NCBI RefSeq assembly: GCF_003415675.1
Contig: NZ_QFZK01000008.1
Location: 62,001-126,000 of the forward strand
DNA: 64,000 nt
DNA from: Rhodoferax lacus
GTDB lineage: Bacteria; Pseudomonadota; Gammaproteobacteria; Burkholderiales; Burkholderiaceae_C
Direction: 5' to 3'
The notes beneath the pieces are model-generated. The model searched no databases. It was given only the letters and a program-made list of their open reading frames with translations, and had not been told where the DNA came from. The stretch's first letter is position 1, and the number at the start of each line of letters is the position of its first letter. Shown here piece after piece: positions 27,318 through 37,303 of this stretch. The position numbers and the translations under genes were made by a program.

Positions 27318-28811
27318 CTATTGGAACGCCACTTCGGCAAAGCTGCGCAGCTTGCGGCTGTGCAGCTGGTCGGCGCCTTGGGCGCGCAGCAATTCGAGGG
27401 CGCGCATGCCGATGCGCAGGTGCTGGTCCACGCGCTCGCGGTAGAAGTGGTTGGCCATGCCGGGCAGCTTGATCTCGCCGTGCAGGGGCTTGTCGCTTAC
27501 GCACAAGAGCGTGCCGTAGGGCACCCGGAAGCGAAAGCCGTTGGCGGCAATGGTGGCACTCTCCATGTCCAGTGCCACGGCGCGGCTTTGGCTGAAGCGG
27601 CGCTCGGCCTGGTTGTCGGGCAGCAGCTCCCAGTTGCGGTTGTCGGTAGAGGCAACCGTGCCGGTGCGCATGATGCTCTTGAGCGCAGCGCCCTCGATCT
27701 GCGTGACATCGGCCACGGCCCGCTCCAGCGCCACCTGGATTTCGGCCAGCGCGGGAATCGGCACCCACAGCGGCAGCTCTTCGTCCAGCACATGGTCTTC
27801 GCGCACATAGCCGTGGGCCAGCACGTAGTCGCCCAGTTGCTGGGTGTTGCGCAGGCCCGCGCAGTGGCCCAGCATGATCCAGGTGTGCGGGCGCAGCACG
27901 GCAATGTGGTCGGTAATGTTTTTGGCATTGGCCGGGCCCACGCCGATGTTGACCATGGTGATGCCCATGCTGTCTTCGCGCACCAGGTGGTAGCCCGGCA
28001 TTTGCGGCAGGCGTGGCGGCGCTTTGCCCAAGGCATCGGCGTCCTGCGCGGGCAGGCCTGCGCGGCGCGTCACCACGTTGCCGGGCTCAATAAAGGCGCA
28101 GTATTCGCTGTCAGGGTTGGCCATGGCCGCGTGGCCCAAGGCGATGAACTCGTCGATGTAGAACTGGTAGTTGGTGAACAGCACAAAGTTCTGGAAGTGC
28201 TCGGGGCTGGTGCCGGTGTAGTGGCGCAGCCGGTGCAGCGAATAGTCCACGCGCGGCGCGGTGAACAGGGCCAGCGGCAGGGCGTCACCCGGCTTGGGTA
28301 CAAAAGTGCCGTTGGCAATGCCGTCGTCCATGGCGGCCAGGTCGGGCAGGTCAAACACGTCGCGCATGAGGGCGCGGCGATCGGCCGACATATTGCCCTC
28401 CACATGGTCGTGCTCGGCAAACGAGAAGTGCACCGGAATCGGCTGCGAGCTGGTACACACCTCGAGCTCCACGCCGTGGTTTTCCAGCAGCAGGCGGAAC
28501 TGCTCCAGGTAGTAGCGGTGGTACAGGTCGGGGCGGGTCAGCGTGGTTTCGAAGCGCCCGGGCCCGGCCACAAAGCCAAAGCTCAGGCGCGCCAGGTCGG
28601 CGCCCCCGGCCCGCGACACGGTGGAGGTGTGGATGCGCACCATGGGGTAGCAGGCGCGCACATGGTCGGTGATGTCATCGCCGGCCACAAAACGCTGCAT
28701 GGCGCTGCGCAGGTGGGCAATGCTGCCCTCATAAATCTTGTGCACCTGGGCCAGCGCTTGGGCGGCGTCGGTGAAACTCTGGGGCGCGATAAAGGGGGGG
28801 CGTATGGGCAT
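27318..28811 (-). CDS. amn: AMP nucleosidase
   Basis: A 497-residue enzyme that splits AMP into adenine and ribose 5-phosphate, buffering adenylate levels. It has the family's N-terminal domain ([18 protein letters not shown]) and the C-terminal phosphorylase-like domain ([49 protein letters not shown]). The length matches the E. coli protein (484). The start at 28811 precedes [12 protein letters not shown]; a more distant upstream start gives low-complexity sequence. Confidence 0.94.
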   Translation of the reverse strand: MPIRPPFIAPQSFTDAAQALAQVHKIYEGSIAHLRSAMQRFVAGDDITDHVRACYPMVRIHTSTVSRAGGADLARLSFGFVAGPGRFETTLTRPDLYHRYYLEQFRLLLENHGVELEVCTSSQPIPVHFSFAEHDHVEGNMSADRRALMRDVFDLPDLAAMDDGIANGTFVPKPGDALPLALFTAPRVDYSLHRLRHYTGTSPEHFQNFVLFTNYQFYIDEFIALGHAAMANPDSEYCAFIEPGNVVTRRAGLPAQDADALGKAPPRLPQMPGYHLVREDSMGITMVNIGVGPANAKNITDHIAVLRPHTWIMLGHCAGLRNTQQLGDYVLAHGYVREDHVLDEELPLWVPIPALAEIQVALERAVADVTQIEGAALKSIMRTGTVASTDNRNWELLPDNQAERRFSQSRAVALDMESATIAANGFRFRVPYGTLLCVSDKPLHGEIKLPGMANHFYRERVDQHLRIGMRALELLRAQGADQLHSRKLRSFAEVAFQ

Positions 28812-28884
28812 GGGCGTATTGTGCCCGTGGCCGATGGCAAACCGGTTACCAACGGGCTTCTTAGCACCCGCTTGGGCTTGCAGC

Positions 28885-29775
28885 CTATTTGCACAGCACC
28901 TGCAAGGCGGCGGGCGCCACCTGTACCGTAAGTGCATTGGCCGCCCCGATGTATTCGCCATCCGTGGCCAGCGGCAGTGCCTGTGCGGAAGCAATGGCCA
29001 TGTGCTGGAAGCGCCGGGTCTGCACCCGCGGGTGGCTCAGGTGCCGGGCCGCCAGCAGGCGCGGCAGCATGGCCAAGGTCTGCAGGGCGTTGAACTCTCC
29101 AGCCACCAGCACGTCCAGCGCGCCATCGTCGATGCGTGCCGCCGGCACGGCGGGCATGCCGCTGCCATAGGTGGGCGTGTTCAGGGTGGAGGCAAACAGG
29201 GTGCTGCCCTGGTGCAGCGGCACGCCGTCCAAGGTGACCTGCATGTCCCAGGTCTGCAGTGCGGACAGCTCGCGCAAGGTGGCCAGCAGGTAGCGCGGCA
29301 GGCCGCGCAGCCAGCGCGGGCCAATCAGGGCCCGGTAGCCCACGGCCGAGTCAAAGCCCACGGTCAGGCTGGAGAGGAAGGGGCGCTGCAGGGTGTCGGT
29401 GTGCAGCCAGCCCACGTCCATGGGCCGGGGTGTTGCCGTTTGGGCCAGCTGCAAGGCGTGCTGCCAGGGCATGCCATACACGCCGATGGCCCGCGCCACA
29501 TCGTTGCCGCTGCCCTGGGGTATCAGGGCCATGCATAGTGCGTTGTCCAGCAGGGCCGGCAACATCTGGTTGACGGTGCCGTCACCACCCACCAAGGCCA
29601 CCGTGGCGCCGCGCGGCAGGGCCCGGAGCCAGTCCAGCGCCTGGGGCACGCTGTCGGCCACACACAGTGCGCCCGGTGTGGCATGCGCGCGCACCCGTTC
29701 CTGCAGCACCGGGACAAGACGGGCAGCCCTGCCGCCACCTGCGTGCGGGTTGATAAGTATGTTGAGTGTTCCCAT
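28885..29775 (-). CDS. Diacylglycerol/lipid kinase family protein (YegS-like)
   Basis: A 296-residue DAGK-catalytic-domain protein. The opening LNILINPHAGGGRAARLVP, the nucleotide-binding VALVGGDGTVNQML and IPQGSGNDVARAIG are the family's core motifs. It probably phosphorylates a lipid such as diacylglycerol or a related alcohol. I start at 29775, directly before the first strand; an ATG at 29832 would add 19 residues without obvious conservation. Confidence 0.85.
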   Translation of the reverse strand: MGTLNILINPHAGGGRAARLVPVLQERVRAHATPGALCVADSVPQALDWLRALPRGATVALVGGDGTVNQMLPALLDNALCMALIPQGSGNDVARAIGVYGMPWQHALQLAQTATPRPMDVGWLHTDTLQRPFLSSLTVGFDSAVGYRALIGPRWLRGLPRYLLATLRELSALQTWDMQVTLDGVPLHQGSTLFASTLNTPTYGSGMPAVPAARIDDGALDVLVAGEFNALQTLAMLPRLLAARHLSHPRVQTRRFQHMAIASAQALPLATDGEYIGAANALTVQVAPAALQVLCK

Positions 29776-29886
29776 GCGGGGCGAGTACACCAGACCCGGA
29801 CCATGGTTGTCAAAGCAGGCCGGGTAGGACATTGCGCAGCCTTGGGTTAGAGTTGCGCCACTTTATTCATGTGCTGGAGCGCGTTG

Positions 29887-30216
29887 GTGCCGGACCCCAA
29901 GAAACCACCCAAACCCGAAGTCGGCTTTCCCTCGCTGAGTTGGGAAGAGGAAGAACTCGCCACGCGGCCCATGCCCCTGCATGAGCGGCCTCTGCAAGCG
30001 CGGGTGGATGTGGAGATGGCCCTGATTGCCCAGTACCACGTGCGCATTGCCCTGGCGGTGGAAAGCTTCTGGGGCCACCGCGACTGTGTGGACTACCTCC
30101 AGGGCCTGGTGCTCAGCGGCTACAAGGAAGGCGAGAAGCGCATGGGCTTCAAACCCGAGGTGCTGACTGCGCTCATGACCTTGGTGGAACTGCACAAGCA
30201 GCAGTTCGGAAAATAG
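29887..30216 (+). CDS. Conserved-looking hypothetical protein
   Basis: A 109-residue soluble protein I do not recognise. It begins with a Pro/Lys-rich stretch (DPKKPPKPEVGFPSLSWEEE) and continues with an amphipathic helical region (VDVEMALIAQYHVRIALAVE, LQGLVLSGYKEGEKRM, LTALMTLVELHKQQFG). The GTG at 29887 is chosen because GGAG sits 7 bases ahead; an ATG at 29869 lacks one. The base composition is like its neighbours, and the coding frame is clean, so it is probably a real gene. The tandem repeat array begins immediately after its stop. Confidence 0.6.
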   Translation: MPDPKKPPKPEVGFPSLSWEEEELATRPMPLHERPLQARVDVEMALIAQYHVRIALAVESFWGHRDCVDYLQGLVLSGYKEGEKRMGFKPEVLTALMTLVELHKQQFGK

Positions 30217-30505
30217 GGCAGGCCGCTCGCGCAGCGAGCGACCGTGGGGGCAATAACCCGCGCCGGGCCGCCCCAAGCGGGGTTGGCCCCCTCGGGGGGC
30301 AGGGAGCTACGCGCAGCGAGCGAGCGTGGGGGCAATAACCACCCCGCGCCGGGCCGCCCCAAGCGGGGTTGGCCCCCTCGGGGGGCAGGAAGCTTCGCGC
30401 AGCGAGCGACCGTGGGGGCAATAACCCGCGCCGGGCCGCCCCAAGCGGGGTTGGCCCCCTCGGGGGGCAGGAAGCTACGCGCAGCGAGCGACCGTGGGGG
30501 CCATC
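30217..30505. repeat. Tandem array of an 82-86 bp GC-rich intergenic repeat (one partial plus three full units)
   Basis: The word GGGCCGCCCCAAGCGGGG recurs at 30265, 30351 and 30433, so the period is 86 then 82 bp. Each unit continues with TTGGCCCCCTCGGGGGGCAG, a variable GGAGCTACG/GAAGCTTCG, GCGCAGCGAGCG, then CGTGGGGGCAATAACC. A partial unit (3' half) precedes them at 30217-30260. Several parts are self-complementary (CCCCCTCGGGGGG, GCTCGC-GCA-GCGAGC). It fills the gap between a hypothetical gene and convergent glcB. A single copy is present at 4978-5055. Confidence 0.9.
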
Positions 30506-30507
30506 TC

Positions 30508-32751
30508 TCAGGAGGCTTTTACCTTCAGGCGCCAGGCGTGCAGCAGCGGCTCGGTGTAGCCGCTGGGCTGCACCAGGCCCTTGAACACCAGATCGCAGGC
30601 GGCCTGGTAGGCCATGCTGGTGCCAAAGTTGCCAGCCATCTTTTGGTACAGCGGGTCACCGGCGTTTTGCTTGTCCACCACGCCAGCCATGCGCTCGAAG
30701 GTCTCGGTGATTTGCTCCTTGGTCACCACGCCATGGTGCAGCCAGTTGGCCATGTGCTGGCTCGATATACGCAGGGTGGCGCGGTCTTCCATCAGGCCGA
30801 TGTTGTGGATGTCAGGCACCTTGGAGCAACCCACGCCCTGGTCCACCCAGCGCACCACATAGCCCAGAATGCCCTGGGCGTTGTTGTCCAGCTCCTGCTG
30901 TTTCTCGGCCGCTGTCCAGTGGGGGGTAGCGGTCACGGGGATGGTCAACAGGCCGTTCAGGAGCGTGTCGCGTTCCTTGTTGGCGTTGATTTTTTCCAGC
31001 TCTTTTTGCACGTCGGCAACCAGCACCTGGTGGTAGTGCAGGGCGTGCAGGGTGGCGCCAGTAGGGCTGGGTACCCAGGCGGTGTTGGCACCGGCCTTGG
31101 GGTGGGCAATCTTCTGCTCCAGCATGGCCTTCATCAAGTCGGGCATGGCCCACATGCCCTTGCCGATTTGTGCCTTGCCACGCAGGCCGCAGGAGAGGCC
31201 CACCAGCACGTTGTTGCGCTCGTAGGAGCTGATCCAGGCGCTGGTCTTCATGTCGCCCTTGCGGATCATGGCGCCGGCTTGCATGGCGCTGTGCATCTCG
31301 TCGCCGGTGCGGTCCAGGAAACCGGTATTGATGAAGGCCACACGGCTCTCGGCGGCTGCAATGCAGGCCTTCAGGTTGACGCTGGTGCGGCGCTCTTCGT
31401 CCATGATGCCGAGCTTGACGGTGCTGGGTGCCAGGCCCAGCACTTTTTCCACGCGGCCAAACAGTTCATTGGCAAAGGCCACTTCCGCTGGGCCGTGCAT
31501 CTTGGGCTTGACGATGTAGACCGAGCCCTTGCGCGAGTTGCGCACCCGGCCCGCTGCCGCATCCTTGGGCGTGCGCTGCAGGTCATGCAGGGCGATGGTG
31601 GTGGTCACCATGGCGTCCAGAATGCCTTCGGGGATTTCGCGCGTTTGCCCCAAGGCGTCGGTGTAGGTGATGGCCGGGTTGGTCATCAGGTGGCCCACAT
31701 TGCGCACAAACATCAGCGAGCGGCCGTGCAGCGTGACTTTCTTCTTGCCGTTGGGCGCGGTGTAGACGCGATCGGGATTCAGGCCGCGCGTGAAGGTCTT
31801 GCCACCCTTGCTCAGCTCTTCGGTCAGCGTGCCCTGCAGAATGCCCAGCCAGTTGCCGTAGGCCTGCACCTTGTCATCTGCATCCACCACGGCCACGGAG
31901 TCTTCCAGGTCCAGAATGGTGGAGAGGGCGGCTTCCAGCACCAGGTCGCAGACACCAGCGGCGTCGCTCTTGCCGATGACGGTGTCGGCATTGATGATGA
32001 GGTCCAGGTGCAGGCCGTTATGCGCCAGCAGCACGGAGGTGGGGTGCTTGGCCTCGCCCTGGTAGCCCACCAGCTGGGCTGCATCTTTCAGCTTGGAGGT
32101 GCCGCCTTCTGCCAGCGAGACAACCAGCTCGCCATCCTTGTTGATGCGGTAGCCAGTCGACCCCACGTGCGAGCCCTTCTTCAAAGGCGCAGTGCGGTCC
32201 AGCACGTTGCGTGCGTATTCAATAACCTTCTGGCCGCGCTTGGGGTTGTAGCCGCCTTTTTTGCCAACCTTCTCGCAGCCCTTGTCTTCGGACAGCACAT
32301 CGGTGCCGTAGAGCGCGTCGTACAGGCTGCCCCAGCGGGCGTTGGCAGCGTTCAGGGCGTAGCGGGCGTTGGTGATGGGCACCACCAGCTGCGGGCCGGC
32401 CTGCTTGGAGAGCTCGTTGTCCACATTCGAGGTGCTGATCTTCACCTTCTTGGGGCTCTCCACCAGGTAGCCAATTTTTTCCAGAAAGGCCTTGTAGGCG
32501 GGCATGTCGGTGATGGGGCCAGGGTGGGCGGTGTGCCAGGTGTCCAGCTCGGTTTGCAGGCGGTCGCGCTCGGCCAGCAGGGCAATGTTTTTGGGGGCCA
32601 GGTCGGCCACGATGGCGTCAAAGCCCTTCCAGAAGGTCTCCGCGCTGACGCCGGTTCCCGGCAACACCTTGTCGTCAATAAACTGTTGCAATACCGTGGC
32701 CACCTGCAGGCGGTGGATAGAGGTGCGGGAGGTGCTGGAAGCAGTGGACAT
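30508..32751 (-). CDS. glcB: Malate synthase G
   Basis: A 747-residue monomeric malate synthase that condenses glyoxylate with acetyl-CoA to malate. The G-type length and motifs are clear: [15 protein letters not shown] at the N-terminus, [34 protein letters not shown] (catalytic acidic residues), [16 protein letters not shown] and [20 protein letters not shown]. No isocitrate lyase or glycolate oxidase genes are adjacent. It ends a few bases inside the repeat array's edge and is divergent from the CoA transferase gene. Confidence 0.96.
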   Translation of the reverse strand: MSTASSTSRTSIHRLQVATVLQQFIDDKVLPGTGVSAETFWKGFDAIVADLAPKNIALLAERDRLQTELDTWHTAHPGPITDMPAYKAFLEKIGYLVESPKKVKISTSNVDNELSKQAGPQLVVPITNARYALNAANARWGSLYDALYGTDVLSEDKGCEKVGKKGGYNPKRGQKVIEYARNVLDRTAPLKKGSHVGSTGYRINKDGELVVSLAEGGTSKLKDAAQLVGYQGEAKHPTSVLLAHNGLHLDLIINADTVIGKSDAAGVCDLVLEAALSTILDLEDSVAVVDADDKVQAYGNWLGILQGTLTEELSKGGKTFTRGLNPDRVYTAPNGKKKVTLHGRSLMFVRNVGHLMTNPAITYTDALGQTREIPEGILDAMVTTTIALHDLQRTPKDAAAGRVRNSRKGSVYIVKPKMHGPAEVAFANELFGRVEKVLGLAPSTVKLGIMDEERRTSVNLKACIAAAESRVAFINTGFLDRTGDEMHSAMQAGAMIRKGDMKTSAWISSYERNNVLVGLSCGLRGKAQIGKGMWAMPDLMKAMLEQKIAHPKAGANTAWVPSPTGATLHALHYHQVLVADVQKELEKINANKERDTLLNGLLTIPVTATPHWTAAEKQQELDNNAQGILGYVVRWVDQGVGCSKVPDIHNIGLMEDRATLRISSQHMANWLHHGVVTKEQITETFERMAGVVDKQNAGDPLYQKMAGNFGTSMAYQAACDLVFKGLVQPSGYTEPLLHAWRLKVKAS

Positions 32752-32859
32752 GGCTGGCCTTTAAGAGAATGATCCGATGCCCCTACTGTATTCCAACCTT
32801 ATCCGGGCACTATATGGAAAAATATCAATCTATTCGTGACAAATAAGAAGGTACTGACA

Positions 32860-34119
32860 ATGAGCCCAGCCTCTCCTTCCACCCGTGTCCTGCCCCTGGC
32901 AGGCATACGCGTCGTCGAGTTCACCCACATGGTGATGGGCCCCACTTGCGGCATGGTGCTGGGGGACCTGGGCGCAGAAGTCATCAAGGTCGAGCCGCTG
33001 GGGGGCGACAGTACGCGCAAGCTGTTGGGCAGCGGGGCCGGGTTTTATCCCCTGTTCAACCGCAACAAGAAAAGCCTGGCGATTGACCTGCAAAGCGCCA
33101 AAGGGCGTGAGGTGGTGCTCAAACTGGTCGGCACGGCCGACATCGTCAGCGAAAACTTCAAGAGCAGCACCATGCAGAAGCTGGGTTTGGACTACGCCGC
33201 ACTCAGCAAGCTCGACCCGCGCCTCATCTATGTGAGCCACAAGGGGTTTCTGCCCGGCCCCTACGACCACCGCACCGCCTTGGACGAGGTGGTGCAGATG
33301 ATGGGGGGCCTGGCCTACATGACCGGGCGCCCGGGCGACCCGTTGCGCGCGGGCAGCAGCGTCAACGACATCATGGGCGGCATGTTCGGTGCCATTGGCG
33401 CCATGGCAGCCCTGATGCAACGCCAGCAGACGGGGCTGGGCCAGGAGGTGGAGTCGGCCCTGTACGAGAACAATGTGTTTTTGGTGGCCCAGCACATGAT
33501 GCAGTTCGCCATCACCGGCAAAGCCGCTGACCCCATGCCGCAGAAAATTTCGCCTTGGGGGATTTACGACGTGTTCAGCGTAAAGGACCAGGGGCAGATT
33601 TTTCTGGCCGTGGTCAGTGACACGCAGTGGGCCATCTTCTGCAAGGCCTTTGGCTTTGGCGACCTGCAGTCGGACGCGCGCCTCTCCAGCAACAACCACC
33701 GGGTGCTGGCGCGCAGTTGGCTGATCCCGCTGTTGCGTGAGCGCCTGGCCGGGCGCGATGCCAGTGCGCTGGCGGCGGTGTTCGAGCAGCACGGCCTGCC
33801 GTTTGCGCCCATCACCGACCCGCAGCATTTGTTTGACGACCCGCACCTGAACGCCACCGGTGGCCTGGCACCCATGACCCTGCCGGACGGACGCGAGACG
33901 CGCGTGCCCTTGCTGCCCCTGAAGCTGGATGGAGAACGTTTGGGCCTGCGGCTGGACCCGCCCCGGCTGGATGAGCATGGCAGCGCGCTGCTGTACAGCC
34001 TGGGCTATTCCAAGGACGAAGTGGCCGCCATGCGCCGCGATGGTGTGCTGCTGCCCGAGGCCAGTGGTTCGCCAGACGCAACTCAGAGCGAGGGTGCGTC
34101 CTCAGGAGGCCCGGCTTAG
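32860..34119 (+). CDS. Class III (CaiB/BaiF) acyl-CoA transferase
   Basis: A 419-residue family III CoA transferase. The opening LAGIRVVEFTHMVMGPTCGM, the motif GDLGAEVIKVEPLGGDSTR and the NRNKKSLAIDL and GLDY-like segments are standard; the expected catalytic aspartate lies in TALDEVVQMMGG. The ATG at 32860 has AAGG 8 bases ahead and is favoured over a GTG at 32836. Substrates in this family include oxalate, carnitine, itaconate and malate CoA esters; the divergent glcB hints at a C2-C4 dicarboxylate, but this is inference. A LysR gene follows at 16 bp. Confidence 0.88.
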   Translation: MSPASPSTRVLPLAGIRVVEFTHMVMGPTCGMVLGDLGAEVIKVEPLGGDSTRKLLGSGAGFYPLFNRNKKSLAIDLQSAKGREVVLKLVGTADIVSENFKSSTMQKLGLDYAALSKLDPRLIYVSHKGFLPGPYDHRTALDEVVQMMGGLAYMTGRPGDPLRAGSSVNDIMGGMFGAIGAMAALMQRQQTGLGQEVESALYENNVFLVAQHMMQFAITGKAADPMPQKISPWGIYDVFSVKDQGQIFLAVVSDTQWAIFCKAFGFGDLQSDARLSSNNHRVLARSWLIPLLRERLAGRDASALAAVFEQHGLPFAPITDPQHLFDDPHLNATGGLAPMTLPDGRETRVPLLPLKLDGERLGLRLDPPRLDEHGSALLYSLGYSKDEVAAMRRDGVLLPEASGSPDATQSEGASSGGPA

Positions 34120-34135
34120 CCGGAGGCAACACCGC

Positions 34136-35134
34136 ATGGACAAGCTCAAGCAACTCGAATCCTTTGTCTCGGTGGCCGCGCGCGGCAGCCTCACCGCTGC
34201 GGCCAATGCCGAGGGCGTGGCCCCGGCCATCATGGGCCGCAGGCTGGACGGCCTGGAGGAGCGCCTGGGGGTGAAGCTTTTGTTGCGCACCACGCGGCGC
34301 ATCACCCTCACGCACGAGGGCAGCGCTTTCTTGGAGGACTGCCAGCGCCTGCTCGCTGACCTGGCCAATGCCGAGGCCAGTGTCAGCGCCGGGGGCGTCA
34401 AGGCCAGCGGGCATTTGCGCATCACCGCACCGGCCGGTTTTGGGCGGCGCCATGTGGCACCGCTGGTGCCCAGGTTCTATGAGCTGCACCCGGACGTGAC
34501 CCTTTCGCTCAACCTGAGCGACCGCGTGGTGGACATTGCGGGGGAAGGTTTTGACTGTGCGGTGCGCGTGGGCGACATGCCCGACTCGTCCCTGGTGAGC
34601 GTGCGCCTGGCCGACAACCGCCGCCTGTGCGTGGCCACACCGGCCTACCTGGCGCGCCACGGTACTCCGCAGACCCCGGCAGACCTCTCGCGCTTCCATT
34701 GCCTGACCCTGTCGAGCGACGCCTCGCAGACGCGCGGCTGGGCCTTCCAGGTGCCGGTCAGCGACAAAAGCACAGGACCGGCAAAGGCCGCGAAGGTTGA
34801 TGTGCAAGCTCCGGGTAAAGGCGGCGCAACCGGCCAGGCGGATGAGGTCATTTACCTGAAGCCGGACGGCCCGCTGGACTGCTCGGACGGGCAGGTACTG
34901 CACGACTGGTGCCTGGCCGGCCACGGCATTGCCTGGCGCAGCATCTGGGAGGTGGAAGCGCAAATTGCCGCCGGCACGCTGGTAGCCGTGCTGGAAGATT
35001 TTTCCGCCCCGCCCAACGGGGTGTACGCCGTGTTTCCGCAGCGCAAACACCTGCCACTACGGGTGCGGCTGTGGATCGATTTTCTGAAGGAACGCTACAG
35101 CACGCCGGGCTTTTGGAAGGGCGTGGCGCAATAG
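34136..35134 (+). CDS. LysR-family transcriptional regulator
   Basis: A 332-residue regulator with the N-terminal winged helix (LESFVSVAARGSLTAAANAE to LLLRTTRRITLTHEG) and a C-terminal effector-binding domain. A Lys/Ala/Gly-rich stretch of about 25 residues (SDKSTGPAKAAKVDVQAPGK) interrupts the effector domain and is not usual in the family. CGGAGG precedes the ATG by 9 bases. It lies 16 bp after the CoA transferase gene on the same strand and most likely controls it. Confidence 0.9.
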   Translation: MDKLKQLESFVSVAARGSLTAAANAEGVAPAIMGRRLDGLEERLGVKLLLRTTRRITLTHEGSAFLEDCQRLLADLANAEASVSAGGVKASGHLRITAPAGFGRRHVAPLVPRFYELHPDVTLSLNLSDRVVDIAGEGFDCAVRVGDMPDSSLVSVRLADNRRLCVATPAYLARHGTPQTPADLSRFHCLTLSSDASQTRGWAFQVPVSDKSTGPAKAAKVDVQAPGKGGATGQADEVIYLKPDGPLDCSDGQVLHDWCLAGHGIAWRSIWEVEAQIAAGTLVAVLEDFSAPPNGVYAVFPQRKHLPLRVRLWIDFLKERYSTPGFWKGVAQ

Positions 35135-35138
35135 GGCG

Positions 35139-36401
35139 TCAAGTGGAGGGCCGTGCTGTGTCGGCCCACCATATGGACAGCGGCACCGCCCACAACTTGT
35201 CGCCAAAGGGCAGGACTTCGCGCCCGGCATACAGCACGATGCCGCGCTGGAAAATAGCACTTTCGGTCTCCTGCAAATGGCGCAGGCCCTTGAAGTCTTT
35301 GCTGTCCACCGTGGCACTGGCCTTGACCTCAATGCCGGTAATCTGGCCCAGGCGGTTTTCCAGGATGAAGTCCACCTCGATATGGTTTTGCGTGCGGTAG
35401 TGCCACAGTGTCAGGCGCAGGTTTGAGAACGCCACGTGTTTGAGTAACTCGGCCAGCACAAAGGTTTCTACCGATGCGCCGGGTAAGCCCGGCCTGGCAG
35501 CCAGTGCCTGGGGCGTGTCTGCCAAAAAGTAGCTGAGCAGGCCGCTGTCGGGCAAGAACACCTTGGGTGCCTTGACCAGGCGTTTGCTGGCATTGCGTTC
35601 CCAGGAGGGCAGGCGCACCACCAGAAACAGCATCTCCAGCAGTGCGAAATAGCGTTTGAGCGTGGTCTGGGGCAAGCGGGCGCTGCGCGAGAGCTCCGCC
35701 AGGTTGAGCAGCGTGCCGCTGCGGGTTGCCAGTAGCTGCAGCAGATTCGGGATTTCGGTGAGCTGCTCGATGTGGGCCAGGTCGCGCACATCGCGCTGCA
35801 GTATGGCCTGCACATAGCTCTGGAACCAGGCCTCGCGGCGCGCTGGCGTGGTCCGTGCCGCAGCCTCGGGAAAGCCGCCGCGGACCAGGCGTGCAATCAG
35901 TTCGCCTTTGTCACAGGCGGGCACCCTTAATGCGGACCAGTCACCCAAAAACAAGGCATCGGCGCGGTTGAGGGTGGGGCTGTCTGCCAGTTCGGCAGTC
36001 GAGAGGGGCCAAAGGGAGAGCACCTCCATGCGCCCTGCCAGCGAATCGGCAATGCCGGGCAACAGCAGCACATCGGCTGAGCCCGTGAGCAGGAACCGGC
36101 CGGGCTCACGGTGGCGATCAACCGCTGCCTTGATGGGCAGGAACAGCTCGGGCGCGCGCTGCACTTCGTCCAATGTCACCGGCCCTTGCAAGCCGTTCAC
36201 AAAGCCAGCCGGGTCGGACTTGGCGGCACTGAGAACGGCCGTATCGTCCAGCGTGAGATAGCGCCGTGGTGTCGACTCTGCCCCACTCTGGGCCCACTGC
36301 GCCAGTGTGCTTTTGCCGCTTTGGCGGGCGCCATTGATCAGTACAACCGGTGTGTCCCGCAGTGCGTCAGCCAGCAGGGGGGTAATGTGTCGTGGATGCA
36401 T
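35139..36401 (-). CDS. AAA ATPase with DUF4143 domain
   Basis: A 420-residue protein of the AAA_14 plus DUF4143 class. Walker A is GARQSGKST (residues 24-32), Walker B lies in GPVTLDEVQRAPEL, and the sensor LLTGSADVLLL follows. The C-terminal DUF4143 part ends in HIEVDFILENRLGQITGIEV, a D...E-x-K arrangement resembling PD-(D/E)XK folds. Cellular role is unknown; such genes are scattered among bacteria and often gained by transfer. A perfect palindrome lies 12 bp ahead of its start. Confidence 0.88.
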   Translation of the reverse strand: MHPRHITPLLADALRDTPVVLINGARQSGKSTLAQWAQSGAESTPRRYLTLDDTAVLSAAKSDPAGFVNGLQGPVTLDEVQRAPELFLPIKAAVDRHREPGRFLLTGSADVLLLPGIADSLAGRMEVLSLWPLSTAELADSPTLNRADALFLGDWSALRVPACDKGELIARLVRGGFPEAAARTTPARREAWFQSYVQAILQRDVRDLAHIEQLTEIPNLLQLLATRSGTLLNLAELSRSARLPQTTLKRYFALLEMLFLVVRLPSWERNASKRLVKAPKVFLPDSGLLSYFLADTPQALAARPGLPGASVETFVLAELLKHVAFSNLRLTLWHYRTQNHIEVDFILENRLGQITGIEVKASATVDSKDFKGLRHLQETESAIFQRGIVLYAGREVLPFGDKLWAVPLSIWWADTARPST

Positions 36402-36413
36402 GTCGGCATTTTA

Positions 36414-36432
36414 ATGGTTGAAAATCAACCAT
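36414..36432. promoter_or_regulatory. Perfect palindrome upstream of the DUF4143 ATPase gene
   Basis: ATGGTTGA and TCAACCAT flank a three-base AAA centre, a perfect 8-bp dyad within the 59-bp gap between proC and the ATPase gene, 13-31 bp ahead of the ATPase start. With no T tract following on the transcribed strand it is a better operator than a terminator candidate. Confidence 0.5.
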
Positions 36433-36460
36433 GCAATGGACGATTTTCATCCGTTGGCGC

Positions 36461-37276
36461 TCAGGCCTTGCCGAACTCGTCACCCATTTCCCGGGCCCGG
36501 TTGCGCGCCGCGTGCAGGGCTTTGGCAAAGCTGGCCTTGATGCCGCTTTCGTCCATGGAGGTGATGGCGGCATAGGTGGTGCCACCCTTGCTGGTGACAC
36601 GCTGGCGCAGCACTTCGGGGGCTTCGGTGGAGGCGCGGGCCAGTTCGCCTGCGCCTATGAAGGTGGCCACGGCCAGCTGGTAGGCCTGCTCGCGCGTCAG
36701 GCCCATCTCGGCACCGGCCTCGGTCATGGCTTCCATGAAATAAAACATATAGGCCGGGCCCGAGCCGGAGATGGCCGTTACCGCGTCCAACTGGTCTTCG
36801 CGCTCCAGCCACAGGAACTGCCCGGTGGTGGCGATCACCTCACCGGCCCACTGCTTGTCGGCGTCTGTAACGCCCGCGCGGGCCACCAGAGCGGTCATGC
36901 CCTTGCCGATGAGCGCGGGGGTGTTGGGCATGCAGCGGATGATGCGCTCGCTGCCCAGCCAGGCGGCAATGCTGTCGCTGCGGATGCCGGCGGCCACGCT
37001 GAGGTGCAGGGCTTGGGCGGTGTGGGCTTTGGTTTGATGCGCGGCGTCCTTGAAGGTCTGGGGCTTCACCGCCCAGACCACCAGACCGGCGCGCTCCAGC
37101 GTGGCGTCGGGGGCGCTCAGTGCCGTAATGCCAAACAGGTCTTTGAGCTTGGCGCGGGCCTCATCAAACGGCTCCACCACCAGGATGTTGTGGGCCGGCA
37201 GGCCTTGTTGGATCAGGCCGCCGATGATGGCGCTGGCCATATTGCCGCCGCCTATGAATGCAATGGTTTGGGTCAT
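36461..37276 (-). CDS. proC: Pyrroline-5-carboxylate reductase
   Basis: The 271-residue final enzyme of proline synthesis. The Rossmann motif FIGGGNMASAIIGGL (residues 7-21) binds NAD(P)H; the C-terminal dimerisation region shows AVTAISGSGPAYMFYFMEAM and VTSKGGTTYAAI. The length is standard. It lies between the DUF4143 ATPase and glpK, all on the minus strand. Confidence 0.95.
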   Translation of the reverse strand: MTQTIAFIGGGNMASAIIGGLIQQGLPAHNILVVEPFDEARAKLKDLFGITALSAPDATLERAGLVVWAVKPQTFKDAAHQTKAHTAQALHLSVAAGIRSDSIAAWLGSERIIRCMPNTPALIGKGMTALVARAGVTDADKQWAGEVIATTGQFLWLEREDQLDAVTAISGSGPAYMFYFMEAMTEAGAEMGLTREQAYQLAVATFIGAGELARASTEAPEVLRQRVTSKGGTTYAAITSMDESGIKASFAKALHAARNRAREMGDEFGKA

Positions 37277-37303
37277 GCCCGCCAGTGTAGGTCAGCGCAG
37301 GGC

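Noticed and set aside
30217-30505. Possible CRISPR array
   Set aside because: Units of 82-86 bp follow one another directly without unique spacers, and no cas genes are present.
30244-32772. 842-codon plus-strand frame opposite glcB starting in the repeat array
   Set aside because: It is the shadow of glcB; the first part simply translates the tandem repeat.
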